Assembly (NCBI GenBank): GCA_021904315.1
Contig: CM038915.1
Location: 10,416,001 to 10,480,000 of the forward strand
Origin: Sphagnum magellanicum
Lineage: Eukaryota; Streptophyta; Sphagnopsida; Sphagnales; Sphagnaceae
Length of the DNA: 64,000 bases
Direction of reading: 5' to 3'
Part shown: piece by piece, positions 1 to 12,729 of the stretch
How the letters are laid out: every line of letters begins with the position of its first letter
Numbering within the stretch: position 1 is the first letter of the stretch
The notes under the pieces: model-generated
What the model saw: the letters and a program-made list of their open reading frames with translations, nothing else
What the model was told of the DNA's origin: nothing
Database searches by the model: none
Made by a program: the position numbers and the translations under genes

Positions 1-58
1 GACAGAGTCAATAAAATCTCAAACTGCCCATGATCATGGATCTAGTACATGGCTACTG

Positions 59-82
59 AAATTAATTAATTAATTAATTAAT
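59..82. repeat. (ATTA)n microsatellite
   Basis: About six uninterrupted copies of a 4-base ATTA unit in AT-rich sequence far upstream of the phytolongin gene. No function is suggested. Confidence 0.9.
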
Positions 83-176
83 TTCCGCATGTGTTAAGCC
101 TTTTTGAACTTTAAAATTGGCATTAATAACGTCCGGGTAACTAAATCCAAATTTAACTGTGACCCAAAAAAAGATT

Positions 177-250
177 CCTTGGTAATAATCATATTAGATA
201 CTTTTATTACCGTCCTTGGTAATAATAATATTAGATACTTTTATTACCTC
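177..250. repeat. 37-bp tandem duplication
   Basis: Two adjacent, nearly identical 37-base units both begin CCTTGGTAATAAT and continue through ATTAGATACTTTTATTACC. The second runs straight into a CCTC microsatellite. This looks like a recent local slippage or unequal-exchange product. Confidence 0.85.
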
Positions 251-269
251 CCTCCCTCCCTCCCTCCCT
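247..269. repeat. (CCTC)n microsatellite
   Basis: A pyrimidine-only run of about six CCTC units directly after the 37-bp duplication. Confidence 0.9.
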
Positions 270-1681
270 GTGTGGGTTATTTTTTAATCTTTTTTTACCG
301 TTTTACTTACCTGCGTTACTCCGTACCTACCTTCCTTTCACACCGACCGCCTGTGGCCCCCTAAATGACGGGACGATTCTACCGACTTCCCTCAATGAAC
401 TCTGTCCTCTATGGATTCTCACCGTTGGATCAACCGTGGCCTGCGGATGTGAGCCGTTGGTTGACGATTAGACCCGTTCCTGTGTATTTCGTCGTCTTCC
501 CCGTTTCGCCGTGTTTGTTTGTTGCCTGCGTCGCGAGAACAGCGAGAAGCTCTCGGGCTCTCTCCCCGGATTCCCACAGCTTTGCTTTTTGTACGCGTTT
601 TTTGCTCGCACGGTGTCAGAGAATTTGCCTATTCTTGTTGTTGACCTTCTGCGCTTTCTTTTGATATCACATGTGCGAGTATCCTCCCAAAGTTTCGTCT
701 TATTCCTCCTCCTCCTCTTTCCTTTCCTTTGCTTTCCTTCCCTTTGGATTTCGAATTCGTCGCCAGCTTCGGTAAAAGAATTTCCACTGCGCTGCTGCTA
801 CGGTTTTGTTTTCTGTTTGCGGTGGCGGCTCTGCACGCGGGTGTAGCAACTGCGGCCGTCGTTTCTAGTAGCGGGATCATTGCTCTGTTCCGCTTGGTCG
901 CCGCTTGCAGTTGAGGTCGGTTTTTTCTTTTCCTCCCGGATTTGGTTTGAGAGGGTTTGGAGTTGGGTTGCCTAAGAACGAGGATGCCATGCATATTTCT
1001 CCCTTTGTACTTTTTTTTTTTGGTTAGAAGAGGTCTGCTCTAGAGTACGCGCGTTCTCTTCTCAGGTTCATAGTATGACTAGTCCCTTCTTTCTGCATCT
1101 GCTTCGTCATCATGGCATGAGCACCACTGCAATGGTTTCCCTATGGTTTTCAGGCCGGCTTCAAGGATATTAGGAGCGTCAGAACTGATGCAGCAGCTGG
1201 CGATCGCGGACTGTTTCAGGAACACATGTATGCATGATGCAGTCAAGAAATAATTTGTCCTTGTTCTCAGAGGGGGAGGAGCGGCGAGATCATAGACCCA
1301 CATGAAGAACTCGATGGCAAAGAAAGGATTATGATGAACAGCACCGTAACAGGGTTCCAACAAGATGATCAGATAGCCAACATGCAGAGGCACCTGTGAC
1401 CTAGATCATCCTAGAGCTTCTTGTCGGCAGTGAAGTGTGCTGAGAGCTGTTGTGATAACTGCAGATTTCAAAGCATCAGATGGGAAGCAGAAAGGCTGTG
1501 TGGACCCAGAAAAAAGTTCATGATGTCAGATGGCAGAGCAGCTTCACATCAGCAATAAAAGCCAGATATTTGTGGCATTGAGCTGATGCGAGGAAATTAC
1601 CAGGAAGTGAAGGGTGCATTGACAATAAGACAAAGAGGGAAATCCAAAGCTGCAGCAGGCAAACTGGTGGGAGGGGTAGGA
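270..1681. other. Phytolongin 5' flank, no gene seen
   Basis: This stretch changes from AT-rich to GC-richer, strongly pyrimidine-biased sequence at about 500-900, as expected for a plant promoter and 5' leader. Short open frames on both strands have no recognisable family. The leader may contain an intron, but I cannot place its ends from sequence alone. Confidence 0.4.
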
Positions 1682-2951
1682 ATGGGACTGTCAGCTGCAC
1701 CAGGTCCCCTTACCAATCTTGTCTACTATGCTGCAGTGTCCAAGGGGACAATGATAGTGGCAGAGCACAGGAATGATAGTATTGATCTGACAATAGTTGC
1801 CTCAAAGTGCCTGGAGAAAGTGCCTGCGTTTCATCGCCGCTTCACATTCACCACCAACAAGAAAATGTTTTGCTGTCTTATCGAAGGGCCCATCACATAT
1901 TGTGCTATTGTTGATGAGGCTCTTACCAAGTATAAAGCTTTCCGATTTCTGGAGCATGTGAGGGATGAGTTCAAACTGATGATGCATGTGCAGGGGATGA
2001 AGCAGGATGGCGAAGGGCTGGAACCCTATTGCTTGGCAGATGAATTTTCTACAGTTTTTAGGCATCTTGTTGCACCACTGGTAGGTGTGCCACAGAAGGA
2101 GGTTGACCGAATGGAAGAAGAGGAATTGCTAGCACAGCACAATGGGGAATATGATTATGATGATACATATATCGAAACTGTACCACCTGAAGTTTCCACA
2201 TCTGACCTCATTGCCAACCACAATCACAAGCAAGTGGATCAGTGTGAACAATCAGCTCCTGCCAAGAACTCAGAGAGAACATTTCGTTTTTCACCCTTAA
2301 AAGGGAAAGGAGGCAAGGCAGACAAGAAAAAGGTCAAGGATCAGGTGAGTGAATGGTGTCCAGTTGCAGAGCTCCATATCTAGACTGTCGGAAATTAGTT
2401 ATGTTCATCAGGAGATACCTGTTGCCAGTATATGTGGAAAAGAAGTGTCTGGACTTTTCAATGGGTTTTCTGGAGGTTTCTCTGCCACCCATCAGAGGAG
2501 ATCCATTTATGGCCATTCTCAAAATTCCCTGAGGAGCATTGTTTATTGCACAAATAACCAGATAGATCTCTGGTGCCATGTTGAGGTTTTGAACTAATTG
2601 TAGTAGTTGAAGATGCTTGATTCTTTGGAATTACATGTTTGTGTCGCTTGTACAAGGATGCTTAGTTGACAGTTGGTTGAAAACCTTGTGCAGGTGACGA
2701 AGGTGAAGGAGATTATGATGGAGAACAGTGGTAAGGCTTTGGACAAAGGTCAGAAACTTGAGGTTATGGTGGAAGTGGGTTCCACACCAGAATCAGGTCA
2801 CCATCTGCAGAAGAGTGCGAGTGCAAGGCTTCATGCTCACCGCATGTGGTGGAGCAATGTGAAGCTTGTGCTGGTTCTTGATGCTGTTGTATGTGCAATC
2901 TTGTTTGCAATCTGGCTGGGCATCTGCAAGGGCTTCCAATGTGTGAAATAG
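1682..2951 (+). CDS. PHYL: Phytolongin (PHYL-type longin protein)
   Basis: This is a plant-specific longin protein: an R-SNARE relative in which the SNARE motif is replaced by a distinct PHYL region, acting in membrane traffic of the secretory system. Two exons are seen, 1682-2344 and 2694-2951. The intron 2345-2693 starts GTGAGT, ends TTGTGCAG and keeps phase 0. The predicted protein is 306 residues. The longin domain occupies about residues 10-130 (LTNLVYYAAVSKG near its start, then YCAIVDEALTKYKAFRFLEH). An acidic and lysine-rich linker follows, and the end is a tail anchor (WWSNVKLVLVLDAVVCAILF, then AIWLGICKGFQC), which strongly resembles Arabidopsis phytolongins. The ATG at 1682 is chosen because it sits just before the longin fold. 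An in-frame ATG at 1586 would add 32 residues unlike the family. The family assignment is firm; the start is less so. Confidence 0.9.
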
Positions 2952-4682
2952 GGTCTTGTCTCTGCCGTATTGAACGATTTTGAGCATGCTTCAGTCTTCT
3001 AAGCTCATGGCCGAGGTTACAGTCTCTCAGCATCAGCAAGTCATCTTCAACTGGTGGTTCACTTAACTGGAAGTTGTGAGAATCTGAAGCACAGAGCAGC
3101 AGGCTTTTAGGTTGAAGATGCACTTGAGGACAACAGGCAACTGATGTGATGACAACCCAATTTGGCAACTGACTCAAGTGTATTTGGAGGCAAGCATCTC
3201 CCAAGCATTACACAACAGGTTCAAATGCTCAAGATTGGGATGGAGCAGCTTACAGGGGCAAATGGAGATCTCAATAGAATGCTTCTTCACCTAGCCAATC
3301 TTCAGACTTTAGGTCAAAAAAATTGTCTGAATTCTAGGGTTTTAAAGATGTACAGAGAGATACACGGAATTGTGGACAGCAGCTCTCTGAGCTCCTGCAT
3401 AGCATACCCAAGTGGTATTTTGTATGTGTGTCTTTTGGAGTACATTTCACTCTTCTTTCCTAGCAAAGATGAGGTCCAATTGAGCTTTTGCTGCTGGCAG
3501 TTTGACCTCTGTCAAGATTATGTGGAGCTCGTTCCTTTGTGCCTAGTGTGAGGTTGGAAGGCTTGAATACAGGGAATCAGATTTGGTCAACTTCGTTTTG
3601 TACTGTGGCTATCATTGATGATTTTCTTTGGAGGTCATTGCAAAAATATGACTTACTTTTTGCCAATTGTCTATGTCTTCCAGAGGTTGATAAAAGTAAG
3701 CACTCTTAGTACCCTTAAGGACCTCTTGGAGTCTGGAATCTTATAGCCCTCTTAGTGTTCACTTCTATGATGCTGAAAAAAGAATGTCTTACATCCATTT
3801 TGAAATTAATGTCTGCTGTGTTAGTTTATTCTGTTCCAACCTAATGTCAAAGAAAGGACGGGTCAACAGATTAGTAGGAAGTAAAAACTTGAGCTTTCAC
3901 TGAACGCCTTCCTTCTTGTCTGGTAGGTAACAACCAACTTCTCTGCCACTGCTGAGCTCAGAATGCTCACAAGTATTATGGCACCCCACTTCACAGTTGC
4001 ATCAGAGTTTTAAATGCAAACAGCTACTCTATCAAAACAAAGACCTAGTAAAGTGTCAGCATATAAAGTTACTGTTGGAGAGCAGGTAACCCTACAATTG
4101 AAGTTGCACATACCTTTGTATGTTTGTTGCTTATACCTGGCTAAACTCTCTTGTCTCATAGACAAACTTACACAAAAAAGTTTGGTCTTCGGATACCAAA
4201 ACAATTAATATCAGTTCACCAACCAATGTTGCATGTCACATATCGCTAGTCAAAAGCATCATCAATGTGCCAAGACAAGGACAAATCGTCATTGGAATGA
4301 TCAAGCAATGGAATCAAACTCATTATTAAACAAAGGGTCTTCAAACTAGTAACATGGATCATCAATGTAGAGATCATTAAGTTAATTCCACTTTGCAAAT
4401 CTTTACAACGTCTATAAACTATGTGAGCAACAGATCTCAAAGTTGGGCACATTTGATTAAGGTATGGACAACCCTCTAACATGGGCATAGCATAAGGCAG
4501 CCCAAACATGAGCTCTAGATCATTGTGCATTTGGACGAATTTTAATGATTTAGAGGCTTTTACAGCTCTTCAGAGACCTAGTCCCACACTCACACAACTT
4601 ATACACAACTTACCCAGAACAGATAGATCCATTGCAGGTCAAAAAGATGCCCCCATTCACCTTTGTACTCATGTTCACCATT
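2952..4682. other. Intergenic, tail-to-tail
   Basis: This lies between the stop of phytolongin and the stop of the convergent NDA gene. It presumably holds both 3' untranslated regions. The longest open frame (3162-3551, +) has no recognisable family and lies where the phytolongin 3' UTR should be. Nothing else is supported. Confidence 0.5.
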
Positions 4683-7399
4683 CTAGAAATGGGAAATGTC
4701 ACGGCCAAAGAGGAATGTAGTGCCCCAATTTACAGCTATGTATAAGCGGTTTCGCCAACTTATCACTCTTGTCAAATAAGCAGATCGCCAGATAAGCCAG
4801 CTCAAAAAGCCAGTCAAGGACAATCCTTTCGATTTCTGTGCATGCAATCCAAAGTTAATATGATGGTGGTCAAGTCTCCTGATCTTAAAACTCTAGTAGA
4901 ATGATCAACAGATCCCATATCCTTACAGTGTGACTCTAGCCAAAGAAGCCAACGAGATGGGTGACATGATCTATGTTTTTCAAACTCACATTGCTCTCTC
5001 GCACATCCACCAAAGCTTTGTAACGTCCCACTGTAGCCATGCTTCCTAGGTGCCTGTAGACAAATGGATCTGCCGGTGTTCTGTGAGCTCCAGCATGTCC
5101 TTCACCTTCCTTCGCCAGCTTGTTCAAAGCTTTTGCAATATACTTGCCTTGTCGCTCTGCAACCTGGGATATGATTTCAAGGGATATAACATAACATTCA
5201 GTCAAGTCCAAGCTCAACTTTACTTGCATGCATGATCAAGAGTAGGGTGCACCAGTTTGAAATGTGTCCGCAATAGTACTGGCTTAGCCAGGACAATTGT
5301 ACAAGTTACCAAGTTTTGCATTTTGTGACAATTGCAAGCCTGACCTGGGCAAGAGCAGGGAGCACAGACTTGTTAGTCCTCTCAAGATAGCCAGAGCAAT
5401 CACCAATTGCATAGACATCCTCTACTTCTGGCACCCTCAAGGTCTCATCCACACCGATCCTGCCACACACAAACCACACAGACTCAGCACCACAGTCCAG
5501 TTGGTTGTGCTCCTAGGGTACTCTGATTACTTCTCCAAGTGAACAGGAGTTGCATGTCACACCACCCTAGTCAGGAAATCCAAACTTAGAACTACAGATC
5601 TTCCTTTGCATGCTTGTAAATTTAGGCTGATTGCACCACCATACTATGTTAGTACAGTGGCAAAGAAGGCTAACCTTCCAGCAGGAGACTTTTCAAACTG
5701 TAAATTGCGCACAAAGGGTGATGGTCCGACACCTGTTGACCAGACGAGCAAACCATAAGGCACCTCTGTACCATCTGTAAGCAATAATTTCTCAGGCAGT
5801 ACATCATTAACCATTCCTCGCTTTAGCTTCACTCCTGTCTGCAGCACACACCACCACCAATTCCATATGTGTTCATCTCTAACTGTTGGGTCAGGATATC
5901 TTTCCTTGGACACTAAGTCTAAAGCTGACAGCAAATGGTTTAAAAGTATTATGGTTCTTTTCACATCTCTTTTGTCTAGCTATCTGTATCTCTTTTCCAT
6001 CCCTCATACCACGTTGATACACATGAGATGTTTTTAGTGCCTTCTTCATCCCTGGCACTGATTCAGGAAAAATGCATGAGTCATAAGAGACTCGAGGGTA
6101 TGATGTTGGTTTTTAGTTCAGTATGTGGTTTGCAGAGCAAAGTGTGTTGTCCAGTATTTCATTGAAGGCCTGGATTATTCCTGATCTGCTTCATTAAACC
6201 CTAATATGTTAATTTCATGCCCTTAATTGTACAGATGCCCCCCTCATCCAATTTTGGCTATAAACCCTACACCCTAGACTCTCAAAATTTTCTTTGCATG
6301 CATCCAAAGAACCCTTTCCAATTTCATGAGTCCTACAATTACTTTTCTCAATCAAAAGGAAATTTAATGCCTCACTTTCCATGTTTTTTCCTGAGCAACT
6401 ATCTCTTCAGCCACATGCATTTCCATTCCAAAATCTTTCTGAACTAAAAAGGACACAGCTTTTGTTCTCTCCATCTCCATTACAGGCATCCTTTGGTTGC
6501 AAACATTAGTTTCCAACAGAGCAAAAAAATTTGTTTCTATCCTAATTTTTGTTGTCTTCTTTTTTTTTCTTTCTGTTCTCATTTTCAAATTACCATTTGT
6601 TGATTTTGTCTGCTGTTTCTTCCACTGATCCATTCCTGATGTTTTGTACTTGGTTCACATCTGTTAACCCCCTTCTGAGTCTCCTCCAGTCAACCAGATT
6701 CTGGGGTGCTCTAGACAACATAAATCATGTCTAGTTTTGTAGAGTAGAAGCAATACCTTGGTCAACTGTTTAACTGCATATTCCCGCAACCGAACATCAA
6801 ATGACGACAAAATTTCATTTGCCTGTCCTTGACCACAACCCAATGCAACAAAAAACACCTCACACACATATCATGAAAAACAATTGTTGCATGCTCACTC
6901 TACCAAAGAGGTTAGCAGTTAAGATCTTGCAGTGCCATATACTACATGATAACATTTGGAGCAACTCTTTGTTTGCAGCAAAACAACTTGCTAAATTCCC
7001 CCATGGTCATGCACCCTTGAACAAAGGGGTGGCAAAATTTGCAGAAACACAGTTCTCCTGCACACTCTTGGGTAACAAACATCTGATTTTTTAACAAATT
7101 CCCAAAAACCCAACTGTGGGTGAGAGAGCAAGAGAAGAATAGTAGAAGAAAACAAATTTTAGCATATGAGTCCAGTTTGTTTGCAACCAGGAAGGAAGCT
7201 CTTCCTTACATTTTGGGCAACCTGTTGTCACCCTCTCTGGGATTAGATAGGACTTGCACAAGCATGTCAAGGTGCCATCATCAGTTTGACAAGCATGCCA
7301 AAGTTGCAGAAAGAAAAAGAACTAGCATCCAGCAACAAGCAACAATTTTGTCACCACAATTTCATGAACTTGTTGTTGCACTCAGGAGAAGAGGAAGAC

Positions 7400-7432
<33 letters not shown>

Positions 7433-8745
7433 TTCAGACCTCAATGAGTGTGACATGGATTAGGTCTTGGACATGGGCAAACTTGCGATGGACATCACCT
7501 TGGATGAAGTCACTGAGCTCTCCACTAAATTCCACCCCAGTAGGACCACCACCCACTACAACAATATGAAGAAGTCTCAACTTCTCCTCCACTGATGTAC
7601 CTAGATTTCACAGTAAAGAAAAGGATCACAAAATCTGTTTTGAGGAGAGAGATGCATGCATGCATGAAAAGGACCTGCTTGCTTGGGTGTGAGCAAGAGT
7701 GTTTGACTGTTGCAAGGATTTTTTGTACAGTAGTGAACTCAAATGCATGCAATACACGGATGGAGGAGAGCTTGAAGAAGCAAGAGCAGCACCCACCTGG
7801 GATTTCACACTTCATTAGGTTAAGCAGCAACTTGGAGCGAATGTCCATGGCATTCTTCACATCTCGGAGGAAGATTGCGTGCTCATGCACTCCTTTGATA
7901 CCAAAGGTAGATGCCTCAGCGCCTGTTGCAATGACCAGCTTGTCATACGCCACAGTGAACTCTTTTCCACTCACTTCCTGATCATGTGCAGCATCATCTC
8001 GAAGAGCTTTGCAATGCACCTAGGTGTGTAGAAGGCATTGCAATCCAGAAGCTTGAATGGATGAGGAGGTCCTTTGTCATGGAGAGATGGAAGACAAAAT
8101 GTCTTGACAGCAAAGATAGGGCTTAGGGTTTACATAGATGGATAGATTGTATACCTCATGTTTCTGGGTGTTGATGGCGGTGCAGCGAGCAAGAAAGTAG
8201 TTAGAGTCAGGAGAGATGGAGAGGGCGGGTTGGATGCTGCGCACGGGCTCTGCCACCGATCGGAACTCAAGAGTGCCCACACACGTGCTGGCCAACAAAG
8301 GCGTGAAGACCATGTGGTTGCGGGGCGACACGCACACTACGTCGTAGAGACGCATGTTGATGTCCTTGAGCAGACGGCAAGCTCCCCAACCCGATCCTAG
8401 CACCACCAAACGCGGCTTCTGGTCCCGAGTTGTTGCCGGGAGCCCCGAAACTTTGACAGAACTCCTCTTCTTCTGCAGCAGACTCTCGCCGGGGTCCTCG
8501 AGCTCCTTCTCTAGTATCGCTTGCTCCACGGCGACGCCGCTGCTGCTGCGGCCAAATCCAGTTCGGAAGGAGCGATGAAACACACCCCATTGAACAGGCG
8601 CGGCTGCAGCGACTTTCGCAGCTGTGAATTCCTCAGAAATTGGGGATACAAAATGGAATTCCTGCTGCACCAAGTGCGGCCGGAAGCCAGCGACAACAGC
8701 TCGAAGAAAGCCACCTCCTCCTAGCTTCTTCATTCTCGCTGCCAT
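4683..8745 (-). CDS. NDA: Alternative NAD(P)H dehydrogenase, NDA type
   Basis: Type II NADH:ubiquinone oxidoreductase, a single-subunit flavoenzyme of the inner mitochondrial membrane that passes electrons from matrix NAD(P)H to quinone without pumping protons. Eight exons: 8155-8745, 7797-8019, 7440-7600, 6757-6822, 5675-5838, 5345-5459, 4990-5163 and 4683-4835. All junctions keep frame with GT-AG introns, giving 548 residues. The first dinucleotide-binding motif GSGWGA is at about 117-122 and the second, GGGPTG, at about 288-293. IGDCSG marks the flavin-binding end, and the C-terminus has the membrane-binding stretch ([19 protein letters not shown]). The Arg- and Ala-rich first 60 residues look like a targeting peptide. 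No EF-hand is inserted, so it is NDA rather than NDB. The terminal exon is easily missed: reading through its donor gives a false stop after VGFFG. The ATG at 8745 is the first in frame. Confidence 0.93.
7402..7429. repeat. (GA)14 microsatellite in an NDA intron
   Basis: An uninterrupted GA repeat, read as CT on the gene strand, starts about 10 bases inside the intron donor at 7439. It is long enough to be length-polymorphic. Confidence 0.9.
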
Positions 8746-10332
8746 GGGAGGCAACAAAAGATAGAATTTGCGAGTTCAAAACACCACCCACTCCTGTCAC
8801 CACCATCGGTACGTACACACAACGAAAAGCAGCTTGGAGAATATTGTGAACCATAGCTCTGATGTCCGGCATGCACATTGCACACCCGTTCTTCACCGCC
8901 TCCCGCCAGCACAACGCAGAGCAAAAAGAGGAGGGGGGGGGGGCCCACCCACCTCAGCTACTGAATTCAGGAGTAGAAAAACTACCGCAAACTCCAAGTT
9001 TTGCAAAACCTCAAAGGCAATTTATCAAACTCTAAAATCTCCTTACAACAGCTCTCTCAAGGACATCACCACCACCATCACCACCTCCTCCTCCTCCTCT
9101 GACTGACTACAGATGCAGGTCAGACGGGTACAAGCTTCAATTCTCCCTTGTTGCTTCAAACTCGGATCTTCCAAGGTTACAGCTCAATTCCTACCAGGTA
9201 CTTCACTTGCAGGAGGAGGAGGGGAGGAGAAGGAGAAGAGGAGGAAGAGCAATGAACTCCAATTTTCTCTGAGTTTGGGTACTTGTTTGAGGACTTGCTG
9301 AGCTCGACGAGCTCTTGTTGCACCTTCCCGCCCAAATCTATTCCTACAATGCTTGAGGTTCTTACCAAGTGTGTTGTGCGGTCACCCAGTTTGGCCTGTT
9401 AGAACCGCCGGTTTCAGATACTCAGAACCGAACCGGAATCGACTCTGATTTTTGGGAGGGGAACTGGAATCGGGTTTTAAAACCACGTTCAGTTCTGGAA
9501 CCAGCGGCATCCAAAACTGGACCCAGTTCTAAACCCCAAACCGGGATTTTAAGAAAATATTTGGGAAAAATGGTCTGGAACCGGGCGGTTAATCACCAGT
9601 TTTAGACCAGGTTACCCAGAATTGGAACCAGGTTTGATTCACTGTTTGGGCGGTTCTCAGTTTTTTTTTAAGGAGCCGGCCTTGAGCGCCGGCCAGAAAT
9701 ACTGGACGCTCATGAGGCCACGTCATCTGTCCTTATTCCAGATCTCAAACGAGATCTTAAGACTTCGAGTACTAGGTGACATGAGGAGTTGTACACAGAC
9801 TGTAGACAAACAGTAACCCTAATCCTCTACTCCTGCCTTGCAGACAGTGTTCACACCTGCCCTTAGACCCCCGAGATCAGTGGTGGTGGCGATGGTGGAA
9901 GGAGACGAGAAGAGCAAACATATATTTTCACTTGGTGGCTGGGTGCAAGCAGCACAACAAGCTGAAGAATTAGTGATCAGAGAGGCCCAAGCTCACCATT
10001 CAAGAAAAGGCTTATGTTGTTGGACTCTGAATATTCAGGGGGAGACAAACCACTTGAGCTGCCATTGATAGTCTGTTTAAACGATCTAATATCAGTTGTC
10101 TTCTATCTCACATCCTTATCCTGACCCAGAGAGGGTACCCCAGAGATAGAATACCCTACCTGGCAGGTTATATAAGCGCAACCAGACATGCCTTTGGTTG
10201 GGGATGTGAGTCTCCATGTGTCAACTGTGATTGAAACAATGATTCAGTGTTCAGATTTTTGTGATGTCAACTTGAGAGCACTTTGGTCAGGATAACTCGT
10301 GACCTACTTGACACAAGTGTGTGATTGATGTA
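8746..10332. other. NDA upstream region and GGAACC-rich stretch
   Basis: This holds the NDA promoter and leader side (8746-9300, purine/pyrimidine-biased with a G run near 8932-8942). From about 9395 to 9660 it is unusually dense in GGAACC, GGTTC and AACCGG words. Small open frames on both strands are not recognisable, including one at 9838-10068 (+). Confidence 0.4.
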
Positions 10333-10422
10333 TTGGGTAGGGTAACAAGGTTTGTCATTGAAAACATAATTGAGGAGCGTATACTCAAGCTGCAGGAAAA
10401 GAAACAACTTGTTTTTGAGGGG
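10333..10422 (+). pseudogene. RAD16-type SNF2 helicase fragment
   Basis: A 30-codon stretch reads TRFVIENIIEERILKLQEKK followed by QLVFEG. This matches the extreme C-terminal end of the helicase domain of RAD16-like SNF2 proteins (nucleotide excision repair). Upstream, the frame soon meets a stop. Downstream, the expected GTVGGS..LTEEDLRFLF ending is absent and is replaced by unrelated codons ending in a stop near 10470. No other helicase motif is found nearby. It is therefore read as an orphan exon-sized remnant of a duplicated gene. Confidence 0.65.
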
Positions 10423-12729
10423 TATTATGAGTTCTCCCATTTCATAGACCACACACAGAATGCATCTTGCAATTAAGTTGCAAAGCATTTGTCACTCAGG
10501 ATGGCCAGTCCCATCATCAAGAGTTTGGAAGTTAACATTTTAAGTTAATGAGACAGTCTAATTGACTCTTGAGTTCTTTGAGCTTTTTGGAAATTCATTT
10601 GCAAACAGTTTGAAAGAGTATATTCATGGACTTAAAACCTGTGAGCTCTGCTGTGAAAGAACATAAGACAACTGAGGTTTCAGCTCACTTTCTGGACTTG
10701 AGAGCTACCTGCTGATGACATGAAGGGAGGCTTTTTCCACAATGAAGACCTGATTTATGGAAGAGTTTGACATAAATTTTGTTCACAATATATTTCTGCA
10801 ATATATTTGGTCTTTTGTGGGAGAAACAGAAATTGCAAAAACCATTCAAGGAAAACTATGAATGCTTCATCTGGCATGGGGTGAGGGAGCAGGGGAAATG
10901 CTGCACAATTCATATTCATATTCCATGGTGCTTACATCTTGCACTACCAAAGCTCTGGAAGGAGCAGGCTTGGCTTTGCCCTTGACACTTCTCAACCCTC
11001 TTGAAGGTGCCTGTAGGTGCCTTCCAAATGGAAAGATTGTAATGTTTCCTCAATCCCATACTGCAAAAGAAATTTCCTGGATCAGAAAAGAACCCTTCTC
11101 CATTGCTTTGTTCTATAATCTGACTTGTGTCTTCAGAAGTATTGAAAGTGTGTCAGTTGGTTATCTGATCATATTCTTCAAGAAATTTCCACTGGTTGGT
11201 GCACGTGCCTACAGTTCAACAGCCCACCTTAGTATGGTGGTTAAGGTTCAAGCATTATATAACTTGATTATGAGTTCTTGGCACAGGATTATGTGTATGC
11301 TACTGTAGCTCATCAGGGTTGAGTCAAGATTGCTTGTGATTTTTGAACATTTTTCCTTTCTGTTAGGAGAATGCAATGCTTGAATTCATTCTTCCTAATT
11401 AAAAACCAAGAAACTAAAAAGTTTCTGGTGGTTTTCTGATTTAAAAATTTGAGCAACCTGTTGATGAAATTTAATAAACCAAAGTCATAAATTTGAAAGA
11501 GGAAAAATATATTAAATAAAGTTGAAAACACTCTTAACATTTGGCAACCATACAGTAGAACGAAATTGTAGGCAAAAAAAAAAGTGCTTATGCTTTCTAG
11601 TTTTAGTAATTGTTTTGTTTTAATATCTTAGGTTTAGATTTGTAGTAAACTTTAGAAGTTTTTTAAGGTTTTCTTTGTGTCCATACTTTTTGTTTTTCTT
11701 TAAGAACAGTAATCACGAATTTTTTTGGATTTATATGTTAAATTTTGAAAAGACATTTAACAACCTGTTGACCAAAAGAAAATCTAAATTAGTGATTTTT
11801 GAAAGCTGTAAAGAGTAGTTACAAGAGGCCTTAGAAGGCAATTAGAATTAAAAGCAAGGTAGCAACTTGTTCATGAGGCATTTTAATAGCTGGTGAGAAT
11901 CAAATCACCCAAAACAAAGGATGGAAGGAATGAATATTGGTTCTTTGCTTTGTAGGTTAAAACCACTTCTGCAAGCAGGGCATATTCATGCTGCAATCAA
12001 CAGAGCCTTGGCCAACAAATTAAATGAGGAGATTTTGTAGACTCTAGTGGAGGGACCAATAGTGAGTACCAATCCTTGACATGCAACTTGATGCTAAACA
12101 TGAGAGGTGTGGTGTCAATCTAGCAAAGTCATAGCAATCTCTTTGAAGGAGAAAATTCTGCTGATTATTCAAATGGGAACTCAGCACCACTATATGTGCT
12201 GGAACTTGTAATTCCCAAACTTGAACCTTAAATGACTGAAAACCCAAAAGACATCAAGCTTGGTATCCAGTGGTACTTTGTCTCTTTCCACTTGCTATCA
12301 AGCCAAATAATCCAATTCAATGAAATCAGCTGCCAGTATCCAAAAGCATACAGAGAAGCCAGTCATTGCCACAGGTTTTTAGACAGCCAAATGAAGGATT
12401 TAGACCTTTTAAGAATTTTACCAGCTTACTGATCTTGCCTGGCTAATCCCTGCTTTTGGATCTACTAAGATCTGCTTGGTTTCATGCCTATTTTAGATCC
12501 TCAATCCATTGAGAATAACCTCTCTGCAGATTCTCAGTTGGAAGAACACCTTCCATGTTGTAGGCTTCCCCCTTAACTACATTCGGAATCATCACATTTT
12601 TCATAGATTGAGACCTAGACCAAAGAACAAATGTCTGCAACTTCCAAGGCAGACACTAGTTGTGTTTCCCTAGAAGTCGGAGCCAAATTGAGGTACCTTG
12701 GAATCCCAATTTCTTCAGAGCTATAATTG
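10423..12729. other. Intergenic, no gene seen
   Basis: Moderately AT-rich sequence. The longest open frame (10862-11308, +, 148 codons) has no family resemblance and no splice-consistent extension. From about 11300 to 11850 the sequence is strongly A/T-rich. The proximal part (about 12600-12729) is probably the 3' UTR of the aspartic protease. Confidence 0.4.

Noticed and set aside
3162..3551. 129-codon frame downstream of phytolongin
   Set aside because: No homology or splice signals; it sits where the phytolongin 3' UTR is expected.
10862..11308. 148-codon frame (+)
   Set aside because: Composition and lack of any domain suggest chance; a second frame overlaps it with equal merit.
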